In this document: piece after piece, positions 32,056 through 43,052 of the stretch | How positions within the stretch are numbered: the first letter of the stretch is position 1 | Layout of the letters: each line of letters opens with the position of its first letter | Source: Basidiobolus meristosporus CBS 931.73 | Lineage: Eukaryota > Basidiobolomycota > Basidiobolomycetes > Basidiobolales > Basidiobolaceae | Direction of reading: 5' to 3' | Assembly: GCA_002104905.1 (NCBI GenBank) | Contig: MCFE01000258.1 | Location: 1-64,000 of the forward strand | Length of the DNA stretch: 64,000 bases | Position numbers and translations under genes: made by a program | The notes under the pieces: model-generated | Seen by the model: only the letters and a program-made list of their open reading frames with translations | Told to the model about the DNA's origin: nothing | Databases searched by the model: none

Positions 32056-32848
32056 ATTGTATAGTGGGGTTATAGTGATACCAACTTGCAGATGTGGTCA
32101 TTACCACATTGCCAACTTCATTATTTCTCTGCTACCCTTATTTTTGCTTTATCCCATTTGTCTTATCTGTTCAGCACCAACACCTAAGCGGATAACCATA
32201 AAGCCTGCTTATTTCATTGCATAAGTTATTACTCACTTTAGGTACAATTGTTAGATGTAAGTGCTTGTATATTGAGCTAGTACCCATACCAGTATTCATG
32301 GCACATGACTAAGCTGTTTCACCAACCCCATTATTTTCACTCCATATATAGGACTTGTTCCATCATTCAAGCTGATTATAGTGCCCAATAGTGCCATAGC
32401 ATGCCAGATGGTGCCTGATCATGCCACAGAGTGCCAGATGGTGCCATACAGTGCCAATTTGGGATGAAAATTGACATGCATATGACCCTAAAATATCAAA
32501 TTAATAACAAAATATACAGCACTTTCTGGCACTATGATCAATGGCACAATGGAACAAGTCTATAATATATCTATGTTACACAAATTGCAGAATTCTGATA
32601 CCTGATTAGTTGGATATGTGGTGCCTTGAGCAACCTTCTGGCATCTACTCACAACATTCTTAGCTCATTCTGATGTCATTGGGACTTTATTGATCTCCAG
32701 AACCTCCTTGAACACTGGGAATAGTAATCACTTAGTCTGTGAGAAAAGTATATGGGGGAGTCAATCCCTCAACAATAAAACATCATCCCTTTTGTTAATA
32801 TACCAAATTTGTGGATTAGTATGTTCACTGCTACCTGCTGCTATCTTT
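32056..32848 (+). repeat. Old truncated LTR-X carrying a MITE
   Basis: Starts TGTATAGTGGGGTTATAGTG and follows the LTR-X order, but is diverged and lacks the final ~280 bp. The MITE at 32351-32561 splits it at the CArG-like palindrome region. Confidence 0.75.
32351..32561. mobile_element. MITE 2 of the DDE transposon family
   Basis: 211 bp, GGACTTGTTCC...GGAACAAGTCT, flanked by ATA (32348-32350, 32562-32564). Same length and sequence as the MITE at 23565-23775, inverse orientation; the first base is G instead of A. Confidence 0.9.
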
Positions 32849-35464
32849 TTATATATAGTAGTTTGGGATATACCTGATTTAGTTGGATCTCTTTGTGTTA
32901 GACACTAGAATGGTCACTTCTGGAATATTGCTGGGCACTGATTCAGGCAGAAGCACAGTTGTAGTCTACTCTGACGTTGTAGTGGGGTTACAGTGACACC
33001 CACTGACAGATGTGCTCATTCCCTTATTTTCTACTTCCCTATATCTCTACTACACTTATTTTAGTTTTATCCCATTTGTCTTACCCAATCAGTACTATCC
33101 CATAAGCTGGTTGACTATCACACCTGCTTACCTTATTGCATATGTTACCCCTCACTTTATGTAAGATTACTAGCTATAAGTACTTCTATATTAGGCAGGT
33201 ACCCACGCCAGTACCCATGACACATGATCAACCTGTGTCACCATCCCTACAATTTCCATACCATATATGGTATCCCCATGTTACACAGGTTTCAGAATAC
33301 TGATTCCTGATTGGTTGGATGTGCTGTGCCTCTTAGAACCTTCCGGCACCTACCTAGAACATTCTTAGGTCATTCTGATGTCATTAAGATTTCTATTGAT
33401 CTCCGGAACCTTCTGGAACACCATGATTAGTAATCACTTAGCCAGTGAGAAAAGTATATAAGGAAGGCTATCCCTCTACAATAAATCATCACCCCTTTTA
33501 TCAATATACCGACTTGTTGATTAGTGTGATCACTGCTACCTGCTGCTACCTGAACTTCCAACCCTAGACCACAGGACACTCCCAGGAAACCACACTGACA
33601 GCCAACTGACCTTGGAGGCACTACTTGTGAGGAATACTCAGAGTAGGTATCTTTTATTATATTTGATTCTTTCCCAATTTTGTTCTTGTACAGGCAAAGA
33701 TACTTTTCTGTCTTTGTAACTATTGACCACAGCTGCATTCTTATCAAGTCCCTGCTGGTGGAGTTTACAGTTGTTTTGACTTTGGAAGCTTTAGTACATT
33801 GTCATCTCAAAGGATGCTGAACCCAGCACATACTTTTGTTAAGACGCCAACTAAGTTGGGGATTGTAGCTCAATAGTTTTCCCTTGACAAGCTTGTGGCT
33901 TTATTCCCCTTCACATTAGATTAGAGACAGAACCCAAGTATTCCTAGCAAGCTTTTGCCAGAGGTTATTGCACCCAGTGAACACCCCACACACAAAACAC
34001 TTGAGAAGTGTTGGACGTATCTCTCCCTTGGACCTATACACCACCACAACGTGAGAAAATCTTCACTGTTTTGCCACAATTCAATCCTGACTATTGGTGG
34101 AATTTAGATCATATTTTTGTCATTATCTGATATTATTTGTGTGAAGATTTTGAATTTTCATCAAACAACACATCCTGACACTTGATTAGCTTCTTTGCTT
34201 TGGTACTGCAGAGCTAGTATGCACTACTGTCATTACAGAAGCCCAAAAATATGCATTTTACACTTTTTGGCTCAGACTTTGACTGATTTGTAGGCAGCTT
34301 CTTGGCATGTGCTGTACACCCAAATACTTTAAGCTATTCTGCACCTGGTCTTTATCAGTACCATGCTTCAAATGGAGTAGAATCACAAAGTATTCTGTTG
34401 TAACCCCTACTTTTATGGTATACAGTTGTTGCCATCAATTCTGCCTAAAAATTGTAGGATGATTTTTTGATTATGGATCACAGACCTTGCCATATCATTT
34501 AAAAATCTGTTTGCATGTTTGCTACTCCATATTGCTCTAGGGAGTATGGCACAGTAGTCTCTTGCTTTATCCCATGAATTTTGCAGAAGTGGATGAAGAG
34601 TTATAGGATACATTCCCCACCATGGTCAGAGTATATTTTCTTGTTGTTTTTACCAGTTTCTGTTTCCACTATGGCTTTAAGCTCTATGAACTTAGACAGA
34701 GCTTCTTCTTTTCTCTCCATGAAGTGGACCCATGTGTATCTTGGATAATTGTCAATAAAAGTGATTAAATACTTCATCCCACCTGTGGATAAAGCTTGCA
34801 TAGGTCCACACAGATCTGAGTGAATTAGATCTAATTTTTCCTTAGTTTTGATTGACCTAAAGCTCTGGGATGCTATCCAGCTTACTTCTCATATATTCAG
34901 ATCTCACAGTACTCCAAATTTGTTGGAAATCAATTTTTACTCCTGATAATAAGAGATCTTTGATCACTTTGCACAAATAATTGAAAATAATGTGTCCAAT
35001 CTCCTGTGTCAAAGTATTGGTGTTTCTTCATTCAGGTTATTTATGTTGGTATACAGAAATGATGGGATAAACGTTAACTTGCCTAGATTCTGATCTTCAG
35101 CACCCAAAGTAATAAGGGCACTATTTTACTCAGTGATCCAGCATCCAGAATTTCCAGAGCTGAAACTGAGTGTTTCTGCAGTAGCCTTGCTTACAGATAT
35201 GAGGTTCTTGGCTATTCCTGGGACATTGAGTACTTCTTTGTAGGTAAGTATATGACTTTCTTTACTGCTGCTAAGGTTTATTTGGATGATTCCTTCTCCC
35301 CCTGCAGCCAGTATCCTATTTTTGCCAATGGAAACCTTCTGAATTGAAATTTGTTAGTATTGTGTAAAAATATTTTTGGTGTGTAAAGTGTTGAGATGCT
35401 CAAGAGTCAATGTACCACATCTGAGAATCCTTGTTTGTGTTGCAAAAGCTTGGAGCTCCACTTG
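32849..35464 (-). pseudogene. Copia element H, split by a solo LTR-X
   Basis: Pieces 32849-32977 and 34049-35464 join when the LTR-X is removed. Minus-strand order: protease and GAG-pre-integrase (35400-34900), integrase core (34801-34601 with MKYLITFIDNYPRYTWVHFM and DHGGE), then PQ-type block and ARSVIHNQKIILQF (34560-34413), and the linker towards RT (34400-32849). The catalytic 'SDNGGE' reads SDHGGE. Family LTR-Z; no LTR of its own is identifiable. Dead through many stops. Confidence 0.75.
32978..34048 (+). repeat. Solo LTR-X with ACGT duplication
   Basis: 1071 bp, TGTAGTGGGG...CCACCACA, flanked by ACGT (32974-32977, 34049-34052). CCATATATGG at 33261-33270. Same length as the solo LTR-X at 17260, opposite orientation. 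Confidence 0.95.
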
Positions 35465-35784
35465 GGTATACATTTAACTTAGTCACTTAAATCATTACCT
35501 TCAGATCCTAGAGAATACTGACCAAGTTCCTTGATGGGACTGGCATAGAATATTTTCACCTGAATACCAGGCCACCATAACACAAAAGCTTCCAGAGTTG
35601 TCCAAACAACCCAACACTCTGCACACATGCTCTAAGGACATTCCTAACCCTAATCTATGTGCTTTTCATGCTGAGATGATGTAAAAGTGTAAATACTGCC
35701 TTTACATTCAATAAATGATTGAGTGAATCACATATTCTACTTTGTATTCCATTCACCTCCACCAGCTTCAATACTCCTAGAGCA
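35465..35784 (+). repeat. 5' LTR (LTR-Z type) of Copia J
   Basis: Aligns with the complement of 60958-61306 in order, including 'acatgctctaaggacattcctaaccctaatct' counterparts and 'tttacattcaataaatgat'. Ends are blurred by decay. Confidence 0.65.
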
Positions 35785-36055
35785 TGTCATGAGCCACAGG
35801 CTGTCACACTCTGCAACTTCTACCACTGCTATTACTGGAATTCTTTCCTCTGTTGAAAATTGGAAGGATCTAACTACCAGGTGTGTAAGGTGAAGTTGAG
35901 ATACTGCTACAAGAAGGAGGCCTTTGGATATTCTTACACAAGAAGAATGCCCTCTTAAGAACATGGGAGAGGGAGCGTTAGAATATTACAAGAAAGCCCA
36001 AAGTTTCTGTGGCTGGAGTAGCCTTAACATCAAAGGCAAATTACTAATTCAATGG

Positions 36056-36784
36056 ACATGTTTTGTTGAATTGTGCCACATGGAGCCATAAGTGCCAAAT
36101 AGTGCTGTAGTGTGCCAGAGAGGCAAAGCAGACTTATACTTGGCCACGGGGTGCAAAACATAGCTTTACATCATCATGCAAAGTAGCCCCTTTGGTTCAC
36201 CCACTGTGCTGGTGAAAATACATTTTTTGATTTTTTTTGGGTACATTAATGTTGATATTATGTAAGTGCACAGAAGAGCTGAAGTCGTGTATCTGGTGCT
36301 CAATACCAATGGTACTCTGACTCAGACTTTGGTGGCTTGTATCAGGTCACAACAATGCATGGCGCTATCTTCATCCACTGGCACTATCTGGCACTATGAG
36401 TGCTCTGTATAGGCTTTACCTTACAGCTACTATTTAAATATGGTGCCAAATAGTACTAGTGGACCAAGATAGTGTCATGCATTTCTGTGACATGTTACAA
36501 ACATTATGTGCTAGGCTCAGAGTATCAAGGGTAGCAAGTACCCAATGAATGTCTTCAGCTCTTCTATGCTCTTACACATAATCATCATTAGTGATCCCAA
36601 AAAAAGGTCAAAAAATGGATTTTCACCAGCACAGTAGGGCAAACACAAGGGCTGCTTTGCATGATGATGTTTAACTATATCTCAGACTCTGCGGCTAAAC
36701 TTAAGTATACTGGCATCTCTAGTACAGTATGGCACTACTTGGCATTCATGGCTCAATGTGGCACTATCCAGAAGAGCAATTATA
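36056..36784. mobile_element. Foldback element with ~310-bp inverted arms
   Basis: The left arm (from ~36090 to ~36410) matches the reverse complement of ~36440-36750 along its length. Matching landmarks are GCTGGTGAAAAT, GAAGAGCTGAAG, CATCATCATGCAAAG and AATGCATG. Only a short loop separates the arms. The outer ends carry GTGCCACAT motifs like the left end of the DDE transposon (GGATAGTGCCACAT). Element F's gag gives the empty site; the duplication is AAT or ATG (3 bp). No coding capacity. Confidence 0.8.
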
Positions 36785-37199
36785 ATGCTCAAGAGCAAAA
36801 ATAGCAAAGCAAGCATGGAAGACACCTACCAGTCATGTTCAGCACTAATATAATGTATCTTAAGCAGGCTTTTGCAACTACAAAGATGCTGCCAGGAGAA
36901 GAAATTAAAAAAACTATTTAACAATATTATTGTGCTGATGGATGAGATGGAATATGTGAGCATACCAATTACTGATTAGGATGTGATAGCTACTATTCTC
37001 ATCAGCCTGACTGACAGGCTTCTGGACCTTGGATTGGCCCTGAAGTCCAGAACTGAAGATTTGACCTTTTATTAAGTACATGGGAGACTCCTAGATGAAG
37101 AAATAAGAAAATCAAGCACCAACAAGAAGGAAGAAGAAGAAGCCTTATAAGTAATGATGGCCAGCAAAGAAGATACTCAAGACCTTTAAAGGCAGCACC

Positions 37200-37689
37200 T
37201 GTTATGAATAGACACAAGGCAGGAGGAAAAGCTAGCAAGGCAGGATTCAAGGCAAGGCTGTTTATTCAAGACCTGTGTTTATCAGACTGAGGAATACTTG
37301 AGGGGGGATAGGACTATATATACTTTTTGGCTATACTGATGCCAAGAGATATTAGCTAATACTAATGGGGTTGTGGGGTGAGGCACAGCAGCAGTGCTGG
37401 GGATAACAATATAGAAGGCAAGGCACTGAGACAGGATGGGGAAATGGATTGGGTCACCTGATCATGTGACTAAGTCATGTGACCTGGTATTCCCATTTAT
37501 GGTACTGGACTATGAAAAATACAATGGGAAGCTTCAATGGAATGTTCCATTGTGTAACAATGGTTTGGAATGGTCAGAAACTTTCTGGAAGGTGGTAGAA
37601 GGTTCCAGAAGGAATCTCTTAGAGATTGAGCTAGGAAGCTGAAACTTGGCATGGGTGTTCATGGCTGTCATGTGATCATGACAGCACCA
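37200..37689 (-). repeat. Solo LTR of a further family
   Basis: 490 bp; in minus orientation TGGTGCTGTC...ATTCATAACA, with TATATATAG and a downstream AATAAA. Flanked by ACC on both sides. It interrupts the gag of J exactly between blocks that are contiguous in element F. No second copy in the window. Confidence 0.6.
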
Positions 37690-37978
37690 ACCTGTTTTGC
37701 AACTACCTCAAATGGAAAGGACACTCATCAGACTGGTGCTTTAAGCAAACAGATAGTTAGTAGAAAAGCTGGAGTATGCAAACAATGCAACAAATGAAGG
37801 TAACTAATCATATCTGTACTAAGTATGACTACAAACAAGGATTCCTGGACTTGGCATATAGACTATGGAGCATCTCAATACTTTACAAATCAAGTGGAAC
37901 TTTTTATCCTATATCAGGAAATTCCAATCAAGAAGGTTTTCATTGGTCATAGTAAGTTACATGATGCAGTGGGAGAAG

Positions 37979-39206
37979 TGTTGTAATGGAAAGTATTCCA
38001 CTACTACAATATCTCTAAGCCAATATTGCACTCATTTCTTTATTTTGCTTTTTGCTATTGAAACACTCATGTGAACAATCAAGAATTTCCAACTTTGAAG
38101 GACAAATGCTCCAGACCCTGACAAGCAATCCACCCAAGAATATTATGTCATACAGAACACATAGTAGCCAACGCATATTTCAAATTACAGCTCATTTGAA
38201 GCAGCACTTAAGGAGTTATGACCAAAAGAGTCCAATTATTATATATACTATGCCTTATTACTAGGATTACTATGGTGACTTTGATTGCATGTAGCTTTTG
38301 AACCAGCCAATCAAATCACGTGCAATTTTCACAGGTGCTGCGCCTATATCCGATCTGTGCTACTGCAAACTTCTAGCTTTGTATCATGTGTATTGCTTGC
38401 GCAATTGCCTAAAAACTATGACTCTTCAGCATTTTCATATATATGACTTCCCCAGCTGAAAAATAAAGTGAGCCTCTCTTTCCAGAATCTCCACACTACA
38501 ATTACAAGTTTAAAGGTTATAGGACTTCCCCTGCAGCACTTGCAATATTGAGTATTTTGACTTTGACTGGTACTACATCAGTAAAGAGACTGCAAAGCTC
38601 ACAAGAATCCAATCTAAGTTCTACAAGAAAACTACCACTTTTCTGTTGGAGAGGTCCCCTGTAAGAAACCCCTTTACTCTAAAGAAACCCCTTTAGACAC
38701 CCTGTTAGTCTAAAGACCCCTTTAGAGACCCCTTTAGGAAACCCCTTTATACTAAAGAATCCCCTTTAGACACCCCTTTAGTGTAAAGTCCTCTTTAGAG
38801 ACCACTACAAGAAGCCCCTTTACTCTAAAGACACCCCTTTAGGTCTAAAGACTGCTTTAGAGACTTCTACAACACACCCCTTTGGGTTAAAGGGGAGTTT
38901 GGAATTTCCATATTAGGATATATTTTCTTAGAACGGAAAGAGACTCCAAATAAGGACAGGCTACTACAATAGTAAATAAGCCATTAGTCAACAGAAGGTC
39001 AGAACACTGCTGTAGAAATGATAAACACTGCTTACAGTATATTTTGAGCCAAAGATTGAGGAAATTAGTGAAAGCTATATCTTCTATTGGTATATCCAAC
39101 TCCTAATAAACTATTTCAGTATTAGCATACTGGAAGTTGTTTTATATTGTTGATTAGCCTCTACATTGTAGCACAAGCCCCACACTAATTATAATACAAC
39201 ACAACA
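37979..39206 (+). repeat. Solo LTR-W (1.2 kb) with CCCCTTTA array
   Basis: 1228 bp, TGTTGTAATGG...ACACAACA, flanked by GAAG (37975-37978, 39207-39210). Removing it rejoins the J protease (GVGEG-type block). A related fragment is at 25882-26285. No coding frame of substance inside. Confidence 0.75.
38650..38895 (+). repeat. CCCCTTTA/TAAAG minisatellite inside LTR-W
   Basis: About ten irregular units of CCCCTTTA with intervening TAAAGA. The last unit (38877-38895) can form a perfect 7-bp hairpin, CCCCTTT-gggtt-AAAGGGG. Confidence 0.8.
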
Positions 39207-39727
39207 GAAGGAGCTTTTCAGGTAAGCCTTAGACGCAGTCAAGGAAGCCATACACTGACCTTTAGGGAGGTACTCTATGTCCCAGAAATAGCCAACGGCT
39301 GCATATCTGAAAGCAAGGCTACAGCAGTAGGACTCAGCTTGAGCTTTGACAAGTCAGGATGCAGGATCACTGATCAAAATAATTCCCATATTGCTTTGGG
39401 GTATAATTGATCATAATCTGTACAAGTTTACTTATATTTCATCATATTTCAAAGCCAAAATAAGTAACTTGAATGAAGAAACACCAATGCTTTGGCACAG
39501 GAGATTGGGCCCATTATTTTCAATTATTTGCGCAAAGTGATTAAAGATCAGCTAATTCCAGGAGTAAAAATTGATTCCCGGCTAATTTGGAGTACAGAAT
39601 TTATCCTTAGGTGGGATGAAGTATTCAATCACTTTTATTGATGACTATGCAACATACACATGGGCCTATCAATGGAAAGTAACGAAGAAGCATTGTCCAA
39701 TCTCAGGGAGTCTAAAGCCATGGTGGG

Positions 39728-41553
39728 GAGGTCTTCACAGCCGCATATCACCCCCAGACCAACAGATTAACCAAGAGGATGAACCAGATGTGTTGCCGCA
39801 TACTAGAGAAGCTCCACTGGGAACTACCCCAATCATGGCCAAGCTACTCCCACTGACACTCCTAGCAATGCATACAATACCAACTAAAACAACAGGTTTC
39901 TCCCCGTACAAAGTTCTGTATGGACAAAGGCCCAAGTGGCGTGTAGAAGCTGGATTTACAATGGAAGGTGTCCCCTTGATGACACAAAACAGCTATATAG
40001 AAAGGTTAATACATTGTATTGCCCACCTATATATAAAAGTATTTGAAAATGTCAACAAGCACCTTCCCCCTCCACCCAAAAATGAGAAACTAATGGGACA
40101 AAAGTGGAAACCAGGCAATAAAGTGTGGCACAATCAAACCTTTGCAGGCCTCAAGTTTTGCCCACAATTTACACCCCAATGGATTGGCCCTTGCACCATC
40201 ATTAGCTTGGACCACAGGCCAAAGTACACCATTACCCTGAACAACAAGTCAATCAGCAATGTAGTGCCAGCCCATCTGAAACCGTTTCATGATGATGCAC
40301 CAATCATCACTGAAACCAAAGTGTGATTAAATGATTATCAGGACAAGGATAGAGGTAGACACAGGATACATACAAAGCTTATTAGAGGAGATTTTAGTCA
40401 ATATAGGCACAAATGATATGCGCAAGGAAGTTTGCCCAAAGGGGAGAACAAAAGAATGCATATGGAAAGTGCCAAAGGAAACAGTTCACCCAAAGCTGGC
40501 AATACCCCACCCACCAGCAAGAACCAAGATGTTATCAACAACAAAACCAACCTGCAAGTGTTGAGAGATATGGTACAAGCCTTACATGTGACAAGCGCCA
40601 CCTATGAAGAGTTGTTTGCCGGAGCAGTCACATTGATACAAGACAGGATTAGAGAGGGACAAGACAAGTTACCCATGCCAATACAAAGCATGGAGATACT
40701 ACCTAAGTAGACCGTGTACCACCTAAGAGGAGGTTCCTTGATCAATAATGAGAAGGGCACCGCACTGATTCCCGTATCCATACTGGACACAGTCAGACAG
40801 AAAACACAAGGAAACAACTGTTGCGCCCTCACAAGACCTCAAGAGCCCCCCTGTTTTGTTGCATACTTGCCATTGATAGGTATCATGGTTGTTGAGGTAT
40901 ATGCAGACCTGGTACAAGCGGCAAGAGCACCAGAAGTAGAACTCCCAATTGAAGGACTCTTCTAAGACATTTGCAAACATCTCAAGCCGCATTTCCAAGA
41001 AGGAACCATCTTAGAGAAGATACGCAAACAAATTAAATACACCGGCCAGTTAACCCATGCAATCCACCAAGTTGGTGTGTTACAACTATTACAGTGGTTT
41101 ACCAAAGAACAACTCAGGAACCAGTACAAAGTCCAACTCCAAGAAGCCAAAGAAACTGCTGCGGACTCTGTAGAAACAATGAGGCAGGTACAAAAGCGCC
41201 TTGATTGAGCCACAGTTTCTACAGAAGAACTACAATACATTGTGGAAGAAGCAAAAACTTGTTACCAACAACAGGTGACTGCTAACCAAGTGTACACCCT
41301 CTTCAAAAGGTCCCCCGCCGTCATATTGAACGCAAAAAGAACAAGCCCTGACAACATTCACAAGATAAAGAAGCAAGATTTTATTGTGCTATTGCACCTT
41401 TTCTTGTTCTCCAACCCTCCAGAGGAACTTACCCAGAACCCTATGGTTTGCCAATTATTTGGCTCTGGAAAACATCCCTTGAGCAATGCAAGCCACACCC
41501 CATTCTGCCACCAAATGGTATCAGGTATTTGCCTGGAACCCCCTTGCAAGTGA
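39728..41553 (+). pseudogene. Gypsy-type integrase end with long in-frame extension
   Basis: The start reads VFTAAYHPQTNRLTKRMNQM. After a shift near 39820 comes KTTGFSPYKVLYGQRPKW (about 39885-39940) and a C-terminal domain with KWKPGNKVWHNQTF, FTPQWIGPC and SNVVPAHLKPFH, typical of Gypsy/retroviral integrase ends. TGA stands at 40324. The same frame then continues to 41551 with only four more stops (40414 TGA, 40708 TAG, 40963 TAA, 41204 TGA). It encodes a helical region (KIRKQIKYTGQLTHAIHQVG, KETAADSVETMRQVQKRLD). I do not recognise this extension. It has no clear signal peptide or membrane anchor. CpGs are more frequent than in neighbouring repeats. Confidence 0.65.
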
Positions 41554-41960
41554 CAACCAGCAATGGTACTATGGTGACTCCCCATGCTCTGTGAACAAAA
41601 TCAACCCTGGAGAAGCAAGTTAGTCAAAAGAACTTTGAGGACAAAGCTCCCTCTTAACCCCCAGGATATGTGAGTACTAAATGCAGTACCCACTCTTTGC
41701 CCAAGAGTTCTCCCGAGAGACCTACTCAAAGTCCCCCAGTATCCTCCCTATGATTCCCCCACGCACCCTCCCTCCTACCCCTACCCTTGTCTAGTTAGAA
41801 CACTTACCATAACAGGAAGGTGTTCACACCCCTATTTTATAACACATTGACTATTATCTAAGCCCCCAAGTGATATATATATATCTACCCAATTGAACCA
41901 AGTGAGAGGACAAGAGGATTTGGACAAAATAAGCACAAGTCTTTATTAACTTGCTACCTT
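41554..41960. other. Pyrimidine-rich tail, no gene
   Basis: C/T-rich stretch (about 41690-41790) and an (AT)n run near 41875; then the end of element L. No gene seen. It may be the 3' region of the element carrying the preceding integrase. Confidence 0.4.
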
Positions 41961-42638
41961 CTATTGGAAGCTACTCTGAACCAAGTGGTACTGACTTGAC
42001 CTACAAGCTCTCCCACTCATCAAGTACAGTCAGTAATAACCCACAGTCTTCAGTCTGCATATTGGATCTCCAATTCAATGAGTTCCAAGTGACTGTGTCT
42101 AACTCAACTGGTAGTATGCGGTCATGTCCATGGAGTAGTTTGAATGGCAATAATCCAGTTGTTCTCTTAGTAGTAATTCTATCTGCCCAGAGTGCAAGAT
42201 GTAATTGCTGTGGCCACCGGGTTGTGTTATTCTCACAGGTCTTGACAAGAGAGTTCACCAATGGTCCATGTCCTCTCTCTAGCATTCCATTGGCTTGAGG
42301 GTGGTATGCTGTTGTAAAAGCAATGTGTATCTTGTACTTTGAGCACAACTCCTGGGTCATTTGAGATGTCATCTCTCCTCTGTCAGCAACAAACTGTTGT
42401 ATGCAGCTAAATCTGCAGATGATGTCTTTAAGGATAAATCTCCATACGTAATGGCTTTTGTTGTTGCAAGGCTCAAGCCTCTGCCCATTCACTAAGGTCA
42501 TCTCTAGCAACAATTAGGCACTTTTTTGATCCAGCTGTTGGCATGTGGACAAGGTCAATACCAACCTTTTGTCAACGACGGATTGTGTAAGTAGGATGCA
42601 GTGGTTCTTCATAACGCTTGGGGATCTCTTCTGGCAAG
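41961..42638 (-). pseudogene. Integrase fragment of element L
   Basis: Minus-strand frames read EEIPKRYEEPLHPTYTIRR, then VGIDLVHMPTAGSKKCLIVA (first catalytic Asp), FVADRGEM-SQMTQELC (second Asp), AYHPQANGMLERGHGPLVNS (Glu) and TTGLLPFKLLHGHDRILPVE. The N-terminal zinc fold and all upstream RT/RNase H are gone; protease runs straight into the integrase. Frameshifts near 42500. Confidence 0.8.
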
Positions 42639-43052
42639 CTACACATGTGTCCTCTTATTGTTGGGTGTTACACCACAGAAGGTTGACTGTAGCCCTGGTT
42701 TGGATCCTTGTATGGTGTACCATACTGACCCATTGGAATAGTTGGTAGTTGTAGCCTTGGTACTGGTTTCCCATGGTCTACCTAGCAGAAGGTCAAAGTT
42801 TGCCTTCTGGCAGATGAAGAGGGGAAGCCAGACCTTGATTCCTTGTACCGCAATAGGAAACTTGTGCACTACACCATAGAGTGGACTAGATCCTGAGTTT
42901 GCATCAGTCATGTTCCATCCAATATCTCTATCAACAGGCAGTAGCACCTTGCTTCTAAGTGTCTTCCAGAAGTCTAGTGGCACAACACAAGTCTCTGAGC
43001 CACTGTCAATATGGCAGTCAACAGGGTCATCATATATATACCCTTTCACCAC
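42639..43052 (-). pseudogene. Aspartic protease of element L
   Basis: 137-residue open frame with CHIDSGSETCVVPLDFWK (active site) and FDLLLGRPWE (flap/second motif). It lies downstream of gag, interrupted from it by a stop near 43050. The same domain ends the Y polyprotein. Cleaves gag-pol. Confidence 0.8.

Larger units (their letters stand above)
35788..37978 (+). pseudogene. Copia gag (element J), in pieces
   Basis: STTAITGILSSVENW near 35830 parallels STTAITGIFPSAEKL of element F. EECPLKNMGEGALEYYKKAQ follows, then the foldback element. Gag resumes at 36785 ('CSRAK..' region) with MLPGEEIKK and 'SRTEDLTF'-type blocks to 37199. It resumes again at 37690 with the knuckle block (KGHSSDWCFKQ-like) and protease start to 37978. 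Stops in every piece. Confidence 0.75.
35465..39727 (+). mobile_element. Copia element J, 5' part with three later insertions
   Basis: A decayed 5' LTR-Z (about 35465-35784) is followed by a degenerate primer site and gag (35788-36055, 36785-37199, 37690-37978), protease and GAG-pre-integrase (39207-39620) and the start of integrase (MKYSITFIDDYATYTW near 39616). Insertions: foldback element 36056-36784, solo LTR 37200-37689, solo LTR-W 37979-39206. The element ends abruptly at ~39727, where a different integrase begins. Confidence 0.75.

Noticed and set aside
39735-39935. Minus-strand frame over the integrase fragment
   Set aside because: Shadow of the plus-strand integrase sequence, which has recognisable motifs.
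41872-41884. (AT)n run as a possible origin or promoter
   Set aside because: Short and common in such AT-rich DNA; no supporting context.
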